The notes under the pieces were generated by a model. The model ran no database searches, was not told the DNA's origin, and saw only the letters and a list, made by a program, of their open reading frames with translations. DNA of 64,000 nucleotides from Bacteroidales bacterium (lineage in GTDB: Bacteria > Bacteroidota > Bacteroidia > Bacteroidales > UBA3824): contig JAFYDK010000013.1 of assembly GCA_017544805.1 (NCBI GenBank), forward strand, positions 23,475-87,474, written 5' to 3'. The position numbers and the translations under genes were made by a program. Shown piece after piece: positions 8,400-16,798 of this stretch. Numbering within the stretch: the stretch's first letter is position 1; each line of letters begins with the position of its first letter.

Positions 8400-9242
8400 A
8401 TGTTTGATGAAAACGATATAAAACTTTTGATTAAGGCTTTGAATGATTCGGGAGGATACGATTTTAGTAATTACTCCCTCAAGTCGTTTATGCGGCGGGT
8501 AGAAAAAGTATTATATGATAATAAAATAGATATTTATACTTTGATAAATGCCGTTAAAATTGATAATGTTTTCTTAGAGCAGGTTGTAAGGGACGTTACC
8601 GTTAATACGACTGAAATTTTCCGCGATCCTTCCGTTTGGCAGGCTTTGAAATATATGGTTTTGCCGAGGCTTCATGCGAGGAAGGAGATTAACATTTGGC
8701 ATGCCGGCTGTAGCGTGGGAATGGAGGTTTATTCGATGGAAGTTTTGCTTTGTGAGGCGGGATTATTGGAAAATTCAAAACTTTATGCTACCGACATCAA
8801 TACTGATGTTTTGCTCTCGGCAGAAAAAGGCGTTTATAGTTGTCGTAATTCTGAGGAATATTTGACAAATTTCCGTAAGGCCTTGTGTGTTAATCCTTTT
8901 AACAGGGAGGAGCAGATTAATATTCCGCCGCAAAAGTATTTTGATATACTTCCGGGTAAGGACGAGTTCAGAATGAAACCGTTTTTGCTGAAAAAAGCTA
9001 ATTTCAAAAAGCATAATCTTGTATCCGAGGGAAATCCTTTCGGTATAAAATATGACATAATACTTTGCCGCAACGTTTTGATTTATTTTAATCAAAACCT
9101 TCAGAACAAATTATTTGCGCAGTTTTGGGATTATCTCTCTGATGACGGAATTTTGGTCTTGGGAATTCATGAAAGTATTTTGGGTCCGCTTACGGCAAAA
9201 TACGAAAAGAAAGGTTTAATTTATCAAAAAAAGCTTATCTGA
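8400..9242 (+). CDS. cheR: Chemotaxis protein methyltransferase CheR
   Basis: CheR adds methyl groups from S-adenosylmethionine to glutamates on chemoreceptors and so raises kinase activity during adaptation. The 280-aa length is normal. The N-terminal helical domain (about 1-75) includes the basic YSLKSFMRRVEKVLY segment. The conserved VNTTEIFRDPSVWQAL follows, then the SAM-binding loop IWHAGCSVGMEVYSMEVLL (E. coli type ...SCSTGEEPYS), and YDIILCRNVLIYFN near residue 220, the NxxxY motif. It is the first gene of a compact run; its stop codon overlaps the next ATG (TGATG). Its substrates are presumably the six chemoreceptors in this window and any elsewhere. Confidence 0.93.
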   Translation: MFDENDIKLLIKALNDSGGYDFSNYSLKSFMRRVEKVLYDNKIDIYTLINAVKIDNVFLEQVVRDVTVNTTEIFRDPSVWQALKYMVLPRLHARKEINIWHAGCSVGMEVYSMEVLLCEAGLLENSKLYATDINTDVLLSAEKGVYSCRNSEEYLTNFRKALCVNPFNREEQINIPPQKYFDILPGKDEFRMKPFLLKKANFKKHNLVSEGNPFGIKYDIILCRNVLIYFNQNLQNKLFAQFWDYLSDDGILVLGIHESILGPLTAKYEKKGLIYQKKLI

Positions 9243-10072
9243 TGGAAGATAGTCTGATGATTTCGGAAGAGGATTTCTTGAAAATTCTCAGTACCGTCAG
9301 AACGGTGGGCGATATAGATTTTATTGATTATGAGCCGTATTTGCTTTGTCACCGTTTTGAAAGGTTTATGCAGATGCAGGGTTATGCATCTGTTGCCTTG
9401 CTTATAGACAAGATGATGCAGGATAAGAATTTTATTGATTTCTTTCTTTACAAAATCAAGGTAGGTACGACGGAGATGTTCCGCGACCCGCAAATGTGGC
9501 TGGAATTGCAGAAAAACGTTTTTCCTAAGTTTTCCGGCGAAACGGTCTTAAAAATTTGGCTTCCTGATGTTTGCGGTGATGATGAACTTAATACTTTGTT
9601 GATACTTTTAGAGAAAAACAATCTTTTGGTAAAATCAATGATTTATGCAACTTCCTATTCTGAAAGGGTTTTGGACGATGTTAAAATGGGTACTATTGAG
9701 CCTAAAAAAATGGAAGTGAGTCTTGATAATTACAAACAGTTTTCCTCGGATACGGAATTTTTTGCAAATTGTTTTTTCAAATCCGATAGATTTCAGTGTC
9801 TTTCTCCAAAACTGCTTGACAAAGTGATTTATTTAAAACATAATGTCATTCACGAAGAGCCGCCCGACAACGGTTTCAATTTGATAATTTTTCGTAATAG
9901 GGCGTTGTATTACAATATGTCTTCGAGAAAGACAACTATTGAAAAACTTTACCGCAGCCTTTTGCCGGGCGGGTATTTTGCGATAGGAATAGGCGAAACG
10001 TTAAGAGGTTTGGAACAAAATACGAAATTTGTTCCTGTTTCTAAGACGGAAAATATATTCAAAAAACCTTAA
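9242..10072 (+). CDS. Degenerate CheR paralogue
   Basis: A 276-aa protein with the overall CheR plan but eroded catalytic motifs. KVGTTEMFRDPQMWLEL is kept near residue 75 and NLIIFRNRALYYN near residue 217, aligning with the CheR motif. The SAM loop, however, reads IWLPDVCGDDELNTLLILL in place of the Gly/Ser-rich loop found in the upstream cheR, so the cofactor site looks lost. The N-terminal basic helix is also weaker. It overlaps cheR by one base and precedes cheB by 11 bases, so all three are made together. It may be a regulatory pseudo-enzyme that binds receptors or CheR, or it may be a diverged methyltransferase; sequence alone cannot decide. Confidence 0.8.
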   Translation: MEDSLMISEEDFLKILSTVRTVGDIDFIDYEPYLLCHRFERFMQMQGYASVALLIDKMMQDKNFIDFFLYKIKVGTTEMFRDPQMWLELQKNVFPKFSGETVLKIWLPDVCGDDELNTLLILLEKNNLLVKSMIYATSYSERVLDDVKMGTIEPKKMEVSLDNYKQFSSDTEFFANCFFKSDRFQCLSPKLLDKVIYLKHNVIHEEPPDNGFNLIIFRNRALYYNMSSRKTTIEKLYRSLLPGGYFAIGIGETLRGLEQNTKFVPVSKTENIFKKP

Positions 10073-10083
10073 AGTAAATCGGA

Positions 10084-10641
10084 ATGTTAAACATTGTAAT
10101 CGGCGGTTCGGCGGGAAGTTTCCCTATTGTAACGAATATTTTGGCAAAGCTTGACAAATCTTTTCCGTTTCCGATGTTTTTGTGCCTTCATCGGCTCAAA
10201 AGTGTTAGAACGGGTTTTGTGGAAGCTTTAAGACTGAAATCTTCCGTCCCCGTGCTTGAGCCTCACGATAGGGAACCTGTTATTAACGGTCATGTTTATC
10301 TTGCCCCGGCAAATTATCACATGTATTTGACAAAGGGCAATACAATTTCGCTTTCAACGGAGGAGGTCGTAAATCATTCGCGTCCTTCGATTGATATAAC
10401 TTTTGGTTCGGCAGCTAAAAGTTTTGGCTCAAAATGTGTAGGAATACTTTTGTCGGGTGCTAACAAAGACGGAGCAATCGGTCTTAAAGCGATGAAAGAT
10501 AGCGGTGCAACGATTATCGTTCAATCGCCAGAAGAGGCTCAAGTCAAAACTATGCCGATGGCGGCCTTGAAAATTACCGAACCGGATTTCGTTTTTACAA
10601 GCAGTCAGATTATAAGTTATTTACAAAAACTAAAAGAGTAA
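10084..10641 (+). CDS. cheB: CheB-type receptor methylesterase without receiver domain
   Basis: CheB removes methyl groups from chemoreceptors and deamidates glutamines. This 185-aa protein consists only of the catalytic domain. The catalytic triad can be placed: Ser in IGGSAGSFP (about residue 9), His in LCLHRLKS, and Asp in LLSGANKDGAIGLKAM (about residue 130). Other family marks are YLAPANYHM and VNHSRPSIDITFGSAA. The usual N-terminal receiver domain that lets CheA phosphorylate and activate CheB is missing, and the start leaves no room for it. Activity would therefore not be controlled by direct phosphorylation. It lies between the degenerate cheR and the GAF gene. Confidence 0.9.
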   Translation: MLNIVIGGSAGSFPIVTNILAKLDKSFPFPMFLCLHRLKSVRTGFVEALRLKSSVPVLEPHDREPVINGHVYLAPANYHMYLTKGNTISLSTEEVVNHSRPSIDITFGSAAKSFGSKCVGILLSGANKDGAIGLKAMKDSGATIIVQSPEEAQVKTMPMAALKITEPDFVFTSSQIISYLQKLKE

Positions 10642-10646
10642 TTACC

Positions 10647-11444
10647 ATGAAATTATTTGAAAAAGGAAGAAGACAAATCGGTGTATTTCTATTGGTTTAC
10701 TTGGCAGTATGTATTTTTGTATGCTGTACTTCGTTTCCCTACTTGTCGCTTCAGACGATAACTATGGCGGAAGAAATCAGATATTTTTCGCTGTTTTCGA
10801 TGATCGTAGCGGTTTTTGTGTTTTTTTACACGAAACAGATGTTTCTTGCCGGCGGCAAAATTGAGGATACGGTGGCCGTAAAGACTGGTCAGAATACTCA
10901 AGAAACATTACGTAAGGAGCAGGAGAGAAAAGCTAAAGAAGATAAAAAGAAAAAAGCCGAACAAGAGAAAAAAATTATCGAAGAAAAACTTTCCGGTATT
11001 TTGGACGGTCTTGATAGTAAACAAGCAACCGGCGACTTTTTCGATCAGCTTTTGATTAACTTGTCAAAATGTTTTGATATTGTTCAAGGTGTGGCTTATT
11101 TGTATGATGACGCTTCTCAAAAATTCTCTATTGCAGGAACTTACGCATATTATACCGAGCATACCGACCGTACTTTTGAAATAGGGGAGGGCATACCCGG
11201 ACAGGTAGCTAAGGACAGAAAAATTTTGCAACTTGATAACGTGCCTGAAGATTACATAAAAGTAGTTTCGGGGTTAGGAAACTCTTCACCGAGACATCTT
11301 GTTGTAATTCCTATTGTTAGCAAAGACAAAACTTTGGCTGTTATGGAGCTTGCATCTTTTTCAAAAACAGAAATCAATAGTCAGTTGTTTTTTGAACAAT
11401 TCAACGAAAAACTCTCCGGCAGAGTTGAAATGCTTGATAAATAA
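10647..11444 (+). CDS. Membrane-anchored GAF domain protein
   Basis: A 265-aa protein with two N-terminal membrane segments (about residues 12-32 and 46-65), a highly charged Lys/Glu coiled coil (about 85-120) and a C-terminal GAF domain (about 125-262). The GAF part shows FDIVQGVAYLYDD, an IGEGIPGQVAKDRKILQL segment and VVIPIVSKDKTLAVMELAS, all typical. There is no output domain such as a kinase or cyclase. It starts 5 bases after cheB. I infer a sensory or scaffold role linked to the chemosensory genes, perhaps feeding a cytoplasmic signal into receptor adaptation, but the partner is unknown. Confidence 0.8.
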   Translation: MKLFEKGRRQIGVFLLVYLAVCIFVCCTSFPYLSLQTITMAEEIRYFSLFSMIVAVFVFFYTKQMFLAGGKIEDTVAVKTGQNTQETLRKEQERKAKEDKKKKAEQEKKIIEEKLSGILDGLDSKQATGDFFDQLLINLSKCFDIVQGVAYLYDDASQKFSIAGTYAYYTEHTDRTFEIGEGIPGQVAKDRKILQLDNVPEDYIKVVSGLGNSSPRHLVVIPIVSKDKTLAVMELASFSKTEINSQLFFEQFNEKLSGRVEMLDK

Positions 11445-11471
11445 AAAATTATAAAAGAAGATTTTTTGCGA

Positions 11472-12143
11472 ATGAAAAGGTCTGTTATTATCGTTGCGGG
11501 CGGCAAAGGTCTTAGAATGGGTACGCAAATGCCGAAACAATTTCTTTCAATCGGCGGAGTGCCTGTTTTGTGCAGGACTGTGAACCGTTTTTTGGAATTT
11601 GACCCCGATATTAAAATTTTTATTTCGTTGCCTAAAGCTTATTTTGAGGTTTGGGAGAAGATTTCTGACGGATTTTTAAGCAGCGGCGATATTACTTTGG
11701 TTGAAGGCGGACAAGAAAGATTTCATTCGGTAAAAAATGCTTTAGATAAAGTTCCTGATGATGTTGATTTTGTGGGAGTTCATGACGGAGTAAGACCTTT
11801 TGTTTCCGTAAAAGTTATTGCTTCTGCTTATGCAGGAGCAGCGTTGAAAGGAAATGCCGTGCCGTGTATTGCTCCGCCTGAGAGTATCAGATTTTGTGAA
11901 CCGGAAGGCTCAAATTATCAACTTGACAGAACGAAAATAAAATTGATACAAACTCCTCAAGTGTTTTCATTAAAAACTTTAAGAAAAGCATATCAATCAC
12001 CTTTTAATGAGTTGTTTACGGACGACGCTTCTGTTGTTGAAAAAAGTGGTGAAAAAATTAATCTGGTAGACGGCGAGCGTCAAAACATAAAAATTACTAC
12101 TTTTGAGGACTTAAATTACGCAGAATTTTTACTGAAGAAATAA
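11472..12143 (+). CDS. ispD: 2-C-methyl-D-erythritol 4-phosphate cytidylyltransferase
   Basis: IspD couples CTP to MEP in the non-mevalonate isoprenoid pathway. The nucleotide-binding start reads [18 protein letters not shown], and HDGVRPFVS and the C-terminal [11 protein letters not shown] are family motifs. At 223 aa the length is normal. I use the ATG at 11472; an in-frame TTG at 11466 would add two residues. The stop overlaps the ATG of tdk (TAATG). An isoprenoid gene in a run that begins with chemotaxis genes is unexpected, but the gap to the GAF gene is only 27 bases. Confidence 0.94.
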   Translation: MKRSVIIVAGGKGLRMGTQMPKQFLSIGGVPVLCRTVNRFLEFDPDIKIFISLPKAYFEVWEKISDGFLSSGDITLVEGGQERFHSVKNALDKVPDDVDFVGVHDGVRPFVSVKVIASAYAGAALKGNAVPCIAPPESIRFCEPEGSNYQLDRTKIKLIQTPQVFSLKTLRKAYQSPFNELFTDDASVVEKSGEKINLVDGERQNIKITTFEDLNYAEFLLKK

Positions 12144-12748
12144 TGTTTTTAGAATTACCATTGCATAGCGGAAGCATTGAAGTCGTAACAGGATCAATGT
12201 TTTCCGGCAAGACCGAAGAATTGATACGCAGATTAAAACGTGCTAAAATAGCGGGTCAGGAGACATGTATTTTCAAACCGCTTACCGATTCCCGTTATTC
12301 TGTCAAGGATGTTGTATCGCATGACAGAAATCTTATTGAATCTGTTGCTGTGGGAGTTTCAGAGGATATTTTATCGCTTTGCAGCAATACTACGAGGGTT
12401 GTCGGTATTGACGAGGCACAATTTTTTGATATGGGACTTGTTGAGGTTTGCAAAAAATTGGCATTGCGCGGTGTCAGAGTGATTATTGCGGGTTTAGATA
12501 TGGATTATTTGGGCAGACCTTTCGGACCTATGGGCTCGTTGATGGCTATTGCTGATGATGTTACGAAAGTTCATGCAATTTGTACCCGTTGTGGCTCTTT
12601 GGCGCAGTTTTCTTTTAGGCTTTCTTCCGACAAAAAACTTGTAAGCCTCGGAGAAAAAGATACTTACGAGCCTTTGTGTAGAAATTGTTATAAAAAAGCT
12701 GTTGAAGATAAAATTTTAGTTATTAATGAAATTACTTCCGTTAATTAG
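12143..12748 (+). CDS. tdk: Thymidine kinase
   Basis: Tdk phosphorylates thymidine (and deoxyuridine) with ATP for nucleotide salvage. The 201-aa protein is a type II enzyme: P-loop [14 protein letters not shown] (about residues 17-30), the DEAQFFD motif near 93-99, and a C-terminal zinc-binding lasso with CTRCG and CRNC. The length is normal. It overlaps ispD by one base and yidD by 23 bases, which implies translational coupling. Confidence 0.95.
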   Translation: MFLELPLHSGSIEVVTGSMFSGKTEELIRRLKRAKIAGQETCIFKPLTDSRYSVKDVVSHDRNLIESVAVGVSEDILSLCSNTTRVVGIDEAQFFDMGLVEVCKKLALRGVRVIIAGLDMDYLGRPFGPMGSLMAIADDVTKVHAICTRCGSLAQFSFRLSSDKKLVSLGEKDTYEPLCRNCYKKAVEDKILVINEITSVN

Positions 12749-13007
12749 AAAAATTTTTCTTTTGCCGGTATATTTTTATAGGGCGGTTATTTCGCCGTGG
12801 TTGCCTGATGCTTGCCGTCATACGCCTACTTGTTCGCAATATTGTATTCAAGCGGTAATGAAGCACGGAATTTTTGTCGGTTTTTTTCTTGCCGCTTTCA
12901 GAATTTTGCGTTGCAACCCTTGGGGAACTTCTGGTATCGACAACGTGCCCGAAAAAGGCTGTGTCAAAGAATATTTAAAAAAGTTTTTCCGATGTGAAAA
13001 GTCTTGA
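12726..13007 (+). CDS. yidD: Membrane protein insertion efficiency factor YidD
   Basis: YidD is a small protein at the inner face of the membrane that helps YidC insert membrane proteins. At 93 aa it carries the family core [20 protein letters not shown] and [15 protein letters not shown] with conserved Cys residues, then RILRCNPWG. The start ATG is inside tdk. It ends 11 bases from the stop of the convergent chemoreceptor gene, and no clear terminator separates them. Confidence 0.94.
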   Translation: MKLLPLIRKIFLLPVYFYRAVISPWLPDACRHTPTCSQYCIQAVMKHGIFVGFFLAAFRILRCNPWGTSGIDNVPEKGCVKEYLKKFFRCEKS

Positions 13008-13018
13008 TTTTTTGTGTG

Positions 13019-14887
13019 TTACATTTCTTTTGCTTTGAAATAATCGAGCATTCCCAAAAGTACTTCGGATTGATGCGACAAATTATTACTATTAGCAGAA
13101 ATCTCCTCACTTAAAGCGGCAAATTGCTGAATTGAAGAGTTAAACCTTTGAACCGCCGAATTTATCTGCGCACTGCCGTTTGCTTGTTCTCTGCAAGCTG
13201 TGGCAATTTCTTGAACAAGTGATGTAGAACGTTCAATTTCAGGTAATACCGAAGAAAAAACTTCTCCTGTCTGATGCGCCATTTCAACGCCGTCTTTGCT
13301 GACTGAATCTATTTCGCGGGCTGATACGGCACATTTTTCGGCAAGTTTCCTAACTTCGCCGGCTACAACGGCAAAACCTTTACCGTGTTCTCCGGCTCTT
13401 GCTGCCTCTACCGCAGCATTTAGGGCAAGGATATTTGTCTGAAACGCAATCTCGTCTACAACCGAAATTTTCTGCGCAATATGATTCATCGTGTTAATTG
13501 TTTTGTGAACAATTTCGGAACAATTTTTTATGGAGTTAAAATTATTCAAAGCTATTTTTTCGGTTTCGTGAGCATTATCACTATTCTTTTGGATTGATGA
13601 AGTCATCTCCTGAATTGATGACGAAACTTCTTGAACGCTTGCTGCTTGATCGTTGGCATTATCGTTCATAACAGAACTTGTGCGGCTCATTTCCATGCTT
13701 GCGTCCGTGATAATTTTTGCTTCGTTTGTAATATTTGAAACGATATTGTTAAGATTATCAGCAAGATTACTCATCGCATTTTGAAGTAATCCTATTTCGT
13801 CGGAACTTTGGTCGTGTTTAAACTCAACCGAAAGGTCGCCTTCAGAAAGTTTTACAGCTCTTAATAAACTATTCCCCAATGGTTTAGTTATGTGTCTGCT
13901 GATTTGGTATCCGATGAAAATAATCAAAAGCGCAACAACGAACAATGCCAAAATCAACTGGTGGCGGGCAGCAAGTAATGCGCCGTTAATCTGCGAAGAA
14001 ATATCTTCAACTTTTGTTGCAATATTCATTTTCAGCGCATGACTGAGATTAATAAGTTCAGCACTAACGACCTCACTTTTAGCAAAATACTCTCCTGACT
14101 TTTGGTATGTTTTAACAAAGGTTTCTGACAATTTCAAAAAACCTTCGGATGCGGAATGAACTTTTTCAACAGTTGAACGGCTCTGAGAATCTTTGATATG
14201 TTCGCAGGCTTGAATAATAATTTTCGTATCGGAAATTATTTTGTTTCTTCCTTCTTCGGTTTTGAGCGCATTTGCTGAAACTGAAGCTTTTACCATTGCA
14301 ATATATTCATCAATATCTAACGTAAGTTTATGTGCATTAAGGGCTTCTGCTTTTTGGTTCAGAGAGATGTGTTTCTTAACGTTTTGGTCTTGAATATCAC
14401 GTAAAGTTTTAAGGTTGTCAAGCAACATATCCTTGAACTTATACATTTGGGAAAAAGTTTCTTCCCTGCTGTCCCTTGTGTCCCAAATTGCTTTCGATAA
14501 TGAATAAAACTCATTAAAAAGTAATGCAGTAGATTTATAACAGTCAAATATTTCGTCTTTACTATCAGCTTTTTCAAAAATATTTCCTAAGGTGTCAAGA
14601 CTCTCTTTTGAGGAACTAATAAATTTTATACCCTCTTCTTTACGTTTTTCGTTGTTGGTTTGGACGAAAGCCTGCAAAGCATTTACGGTAATATTAATAT
14701 CAGTTTCGATATGGTCGGCATGGTCGAGCATGACAAGATATTCGCTGCTAAGACGTTTGGACTCCTTGTTAATTTTCATTATGCGCACCAATAATACCGC
14801 CGAAACTATCACAAAAGGGATAATTACGCAAGTGTAACCGAGTATAAGTTTTTTTCTTACGGAAAGATTTTTGACGTTGATAATCAT
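13019..14887 (-). CDS. Methyl-accepting chemotaxis protein with helical-bundle sensor
   Basis: A 622-aa chemoreceptor. TM1 is about residues 13-33, TM2 about 312-332, and the intervening 280 residues are almost wholly alpha-helical, which suggests a helical bimodular (HBM) or extended four-helix-bundle sensor. A HAMP domain follows (about 333-385: HITKPLGNSLLRAVKLSEGD). The signalling hairpin tip is [18 protein letters not shown] followed by [19 protein letters not shown]. The protein ends at DYFKAKEM with no C-terminal extension, unlike the five receptors at 49-59.5 kb. It stands alone, convergent with yidD. HBM receptors of known function sense small organic acids, but the ligand here is unknown. 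Confidence 0.93.
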   Translation of the reverse strand: MIINVKNLSVRKKLILGYTCVIIPFVIVSAVLLVRIMKINKESKRLSSEYLVMLDHADHIETDINITVNALQAFVQTNNEKRKEEGIKFISSSKESLDTLGNIFEKADSKDEIFDCYKSTALLFNEFYSLSKAIWDTRDSREETFSQMYKFKDMLLDNLKTLRDIQDQNVKKHISLNQKAEALNAHKLTLDIDEYIAMVKASVSANALKTEEGRNKIISDTKIIIQACEHIKDSQSRSTVEKVHSASEGFLKLSETFVKTYQKSGEYFAKSEVVSAELINLSHALKMNIATKVEDISSQINGALLAARHQLILALFVVALLIIFIGYQISRHITKPLGNSLLRAVKLSEGDLSVEFKHDQSSDEIGLLQNAMSNLADNLNNIVSNITNEAKIITDASMEMSRTSSVMNDNANDQAASVQEVSSSIQEMTSSIQKNSDNAHETEKIALNNFNSIKNCSEIVHKTINTMNHIAQKISVVDEIAFQTNILALNAAVEAARAGEHGKGFAVVAGEVRKLAEKCAVSAREIDSVSKDGVEMAHQTGEVFSSVLPEIERSTSLVQEIATACREQANGSAQINSAVQRFNSSIQQFAALSEEISANSNNLSHQSEVLLGMLDYFKAKEM

Positions 14888-15017
14888 GAATTTTCTTAGT
14901 ATAGAATTTATTGCGAAGCTACAAAAATAAAACCATTTAATAGCAAAAATATTGTAAAATTTTCAAAAAAAATAATATATTACATTTTTCTAAAAAACTT
15001 TCGTAGTTAAATGCTTT

Positions 15018-15494
15018 TTATCCTTTTATCGGTATTGAATGTATACTTTTTATTACTCCTATTACAAACACGCTATGAAGGTTACCGATGCAATCTATGT
15101 TACCTAATTTGTCGACTATAAATTTTTGGTAATCGTTCATATCTCTGACATAAACTTTTATTTGAAAATCGTAGTCGCCGCTGGTGTTGTAACATTCTGT
15201 TATTTCGTCTATTGTCTGTACGGCATCAAGAAAAACCTTATTGTTTTTTTGATTATGTTGTTTTAAGCGGATATTGCAGAGAACCATCATGCCGTTACCT
15301 ACTTTTTCCGGGTTTACGATAGCTGTATAGCCTTCTATGTAGCCTTCGCGTTCAAGTCTTTTTTGCCTTTCAAAAGTCGGGGAGGGCGACAAATTAACTT
15401 TTACTGCCAATTCTTTTACTGTTAAATGCGAATCTTGTTGCAATTCCTTGAGAATTTTAATATCTGTTTCGTCTAAAGAAATATCATTTTTCAT
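15018..15494 (-). CDS. Lrp/AsnC family transcriptional regulator
   Basis: A 158-aa regulator. The N-terminal winged helix-turn-helix covers about residues 7-60 (DETDIKILKELQQDSHLTVK and LSPSPTFERQKRLEREGYI). The C-terminal RAM/AsnC ligand-binding domain spans about 70-150 with an ITECYNTSGDYDFQIKVYV segment. Such proteins bind amino acids and form octamers. The gene is divergent from the MetE-like gene, and the two promoters lie close together in the shared 156-base gap, so it probably controls that gene and itself, perhaps in response to methionine or another amino acid. That is inference. Confidence 0.92.
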   Translation of the reverse strand: MKNDISLDETDIKILKELQQDSHLTVKELAVKVNLSPSPTFERQKRLEREGYIEGYTAIVNPEKVGNGMMVLCNIRLKQHNQKNNKVFLDAVQTIDEITECYNTSGDYDFQIKVYVRDMNDYQKFIVDKLGNIDCIGNLHSVFVIGVIKSIHSIPIKG

Positions 15495-15529
15495 TTTGTA
15501 TTTTGCTAATTTTTCAGAATAATATTTTG

Positions 15530-15562
15530 CAAATATATTAATTTTTGAGGATATAAAACAAA
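15530..15562 (-). promoter_or_regulatory. Promoter for the Lrp/AsnC gene
   Basis: Read on the minus strand: TTTG (15562-15559), 21 bases, TATATTTG (15537-15530). Both boxes match the Bacteroidota consensus. It gives a leader of about 30 bases. Confidence 0.55.
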
Positions 15563-15584
15563 TTTTCCCGAATGTTTTCAGAAA

Positions 15585-15616
15585 TTTGTTTTGAAGCGAT
15601 ATGTTGTATTACTTTG
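15585..15616 (+). promoter_or_regulatory. Promoter for the MetE-like gene
   Basis: TTTG (15585-15588), 20 bases, TTACTTTG (15609-15616), one mismatch to TAnnTTTG. It lies 34 bases upstream of the ATG, leaving no room for a riboswitch. Confidence 0.45.
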
Positions 15617-15650
15617 CCTTATAATTCTTTAAAAAAACATATTATAAATT

Positions 15651-16766
15651 ATGATAAAAAAATACGCACCGCATAGAGCGGATATTGTTGGGAGCTTTTT
15701 GCGCCCGGAGAAATTAAAAGAAGCAAGACTCCTGTTTTCAAAAGGAGAAATTGTAGCTAATGAGCTTAAAGATTTGGAAAATAAGCTGATAGAAGAGCTG
15801 ATTTTAAAACAAAAGGCTCATGGCTTAAAAGTAATCACTGATGGAGAATTTCGTCGTGCTTATTGGCATTTGGATTTTATGTGGGGTTTTAATGGTGTTA
15901 AAAAAATTGAACTTGAACATGGTTACAAATTTCACGGCGAAGAAACTGCAAAAGGTTCAATAAAACTTGTGGGAAAAATATCCGGAGAAAATCATCCTTT
16001 TGTAGAGCATTTTAAATTTGTAAAGCAGTTTGAAACTCCCGGCGTTGTTGCAAGACAAACTATTCCTGCTCCTGCGCAATTTTTAGCAGAATTGTTCCGC
16101 GGAGATAATATTATAAATACCCGCAATATTTATCCGGATTTGAACGAACTTGAACACGATATAGCTAAAGCTTATCAGACTGTGATGAATGATTTAAAAA
16201 AAGCCGGTTGCAAAAATATTCAGTTTGATGATTGTACATGGGGAATGATTGTTGATAAGGATTATTTGAAAACTAAATTTTCTAAAGGTTTTGTTTTTGA
16301 TATTGAAGCCGAAAGAGGTCTGCGTCTTAATAATCGTGCGCTTTCAAATCGACCCGAAGATGTTACTGTCGCAACGCATATTTGTAGGGGAAACTATCAT
16401 TCCACTTATGCGAGTCAAGGGCCGTATGATGATGTTGCTCCTTATGTTTTTGCTCGGGAAAATGTTGATGCGTTGTATTTGGAGTTTGACGACGAACGCT
16501 CCGGCGGTTTTGAACCTTTGAAAGAAGTTTCGCCTGATAAATCCGTTGTATTGGGTTTAATTACTTCTAAATCACCTGTTTTGGAAAATAAAGATTTTGT
16601 GAAAGAAAGAATAGTCAAGGCCTCGGAATTTGTTCCTATCGACAGATTGTGTTTGAGTCCGCAATGCGGTTTTGCCTCGTGTGAAATCGGAAATAAACTT
16701 ACCGAAGATCAACAGTGGGCAAAAATAGATTTGGTTCAAGAGATTGCAAGTGAGGTTTGGGGATGA
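15651..16766 (+). CDS. MetE-like cobalamin-independent methionine synthase family protein
   Basis: A 371-aa protein equivalent to the C-terminal catalytic half of MetE, like the YxjG/YxjH group of Bacillus. MetE-type enzymes transfer a methyl group to homocysteine on a zinc site. The four zinc ligands can be placed: His and Cys in THICRGNYHS, Glu in YLEFDDERSGG, and Cys in SPQCGFAS. The N-terminal RADIVGSFLRPEKLKEAR and the FDDCTW motif are also characteristic. The N-terminal half of full MetE, which helps bind methyltetrahydrofolate, is missing, so the methyl donor may differ. It is divergent from an Lrp-type regulator. A terminator follows directly. Confidence 0.87.
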   Translation: MIKKYAPHRADIVGSFLRPEKLKEARLLFSKGEIVANELKDLENKLIEELILKQKAHGLKVITDGEFRRAYWHLDFMWGFNGVKKIELEHGYKFHGEETAKGSIKLVGKISGENHPFVEHFKFVKQFETPGVVARQTIPAPAQFLAELFRGDNIINTRNIYPDLNELEHDIAKAYQTVMNDLKKAGCKNIQFDDCTWGMIVDKDYLKTKFSKGFVFDIEAERGLRLNNRALSNRPEDVTVATHICRGNYHSTYASQGPYDDVAPYVFARENVDALYLEFDDERSGGFEPLKEVSPDKSVVLGLITSKSPVLENKDFVKERIVKASEFVPIDRLCLSPQCGFASCEIGNKLTEDQQWAKIDLVQEIASEVWG

Positions 16767-16798
16767 AAAAAATCCGGTTTTTTAAAGCCGGATTTTTT
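16767..16798. terminator. Bidirectional intrinsic terminator
   Basis: An 11-bp stem (AAAAAATCCGG with CCGGATTTTTT) around a 10-base loop starts right at the stop codon of the MetE-like gene. A/T runs on both sides allow it to work in both directions; the last codons of the convergent gene lie inside it. Confidence 0.8.
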
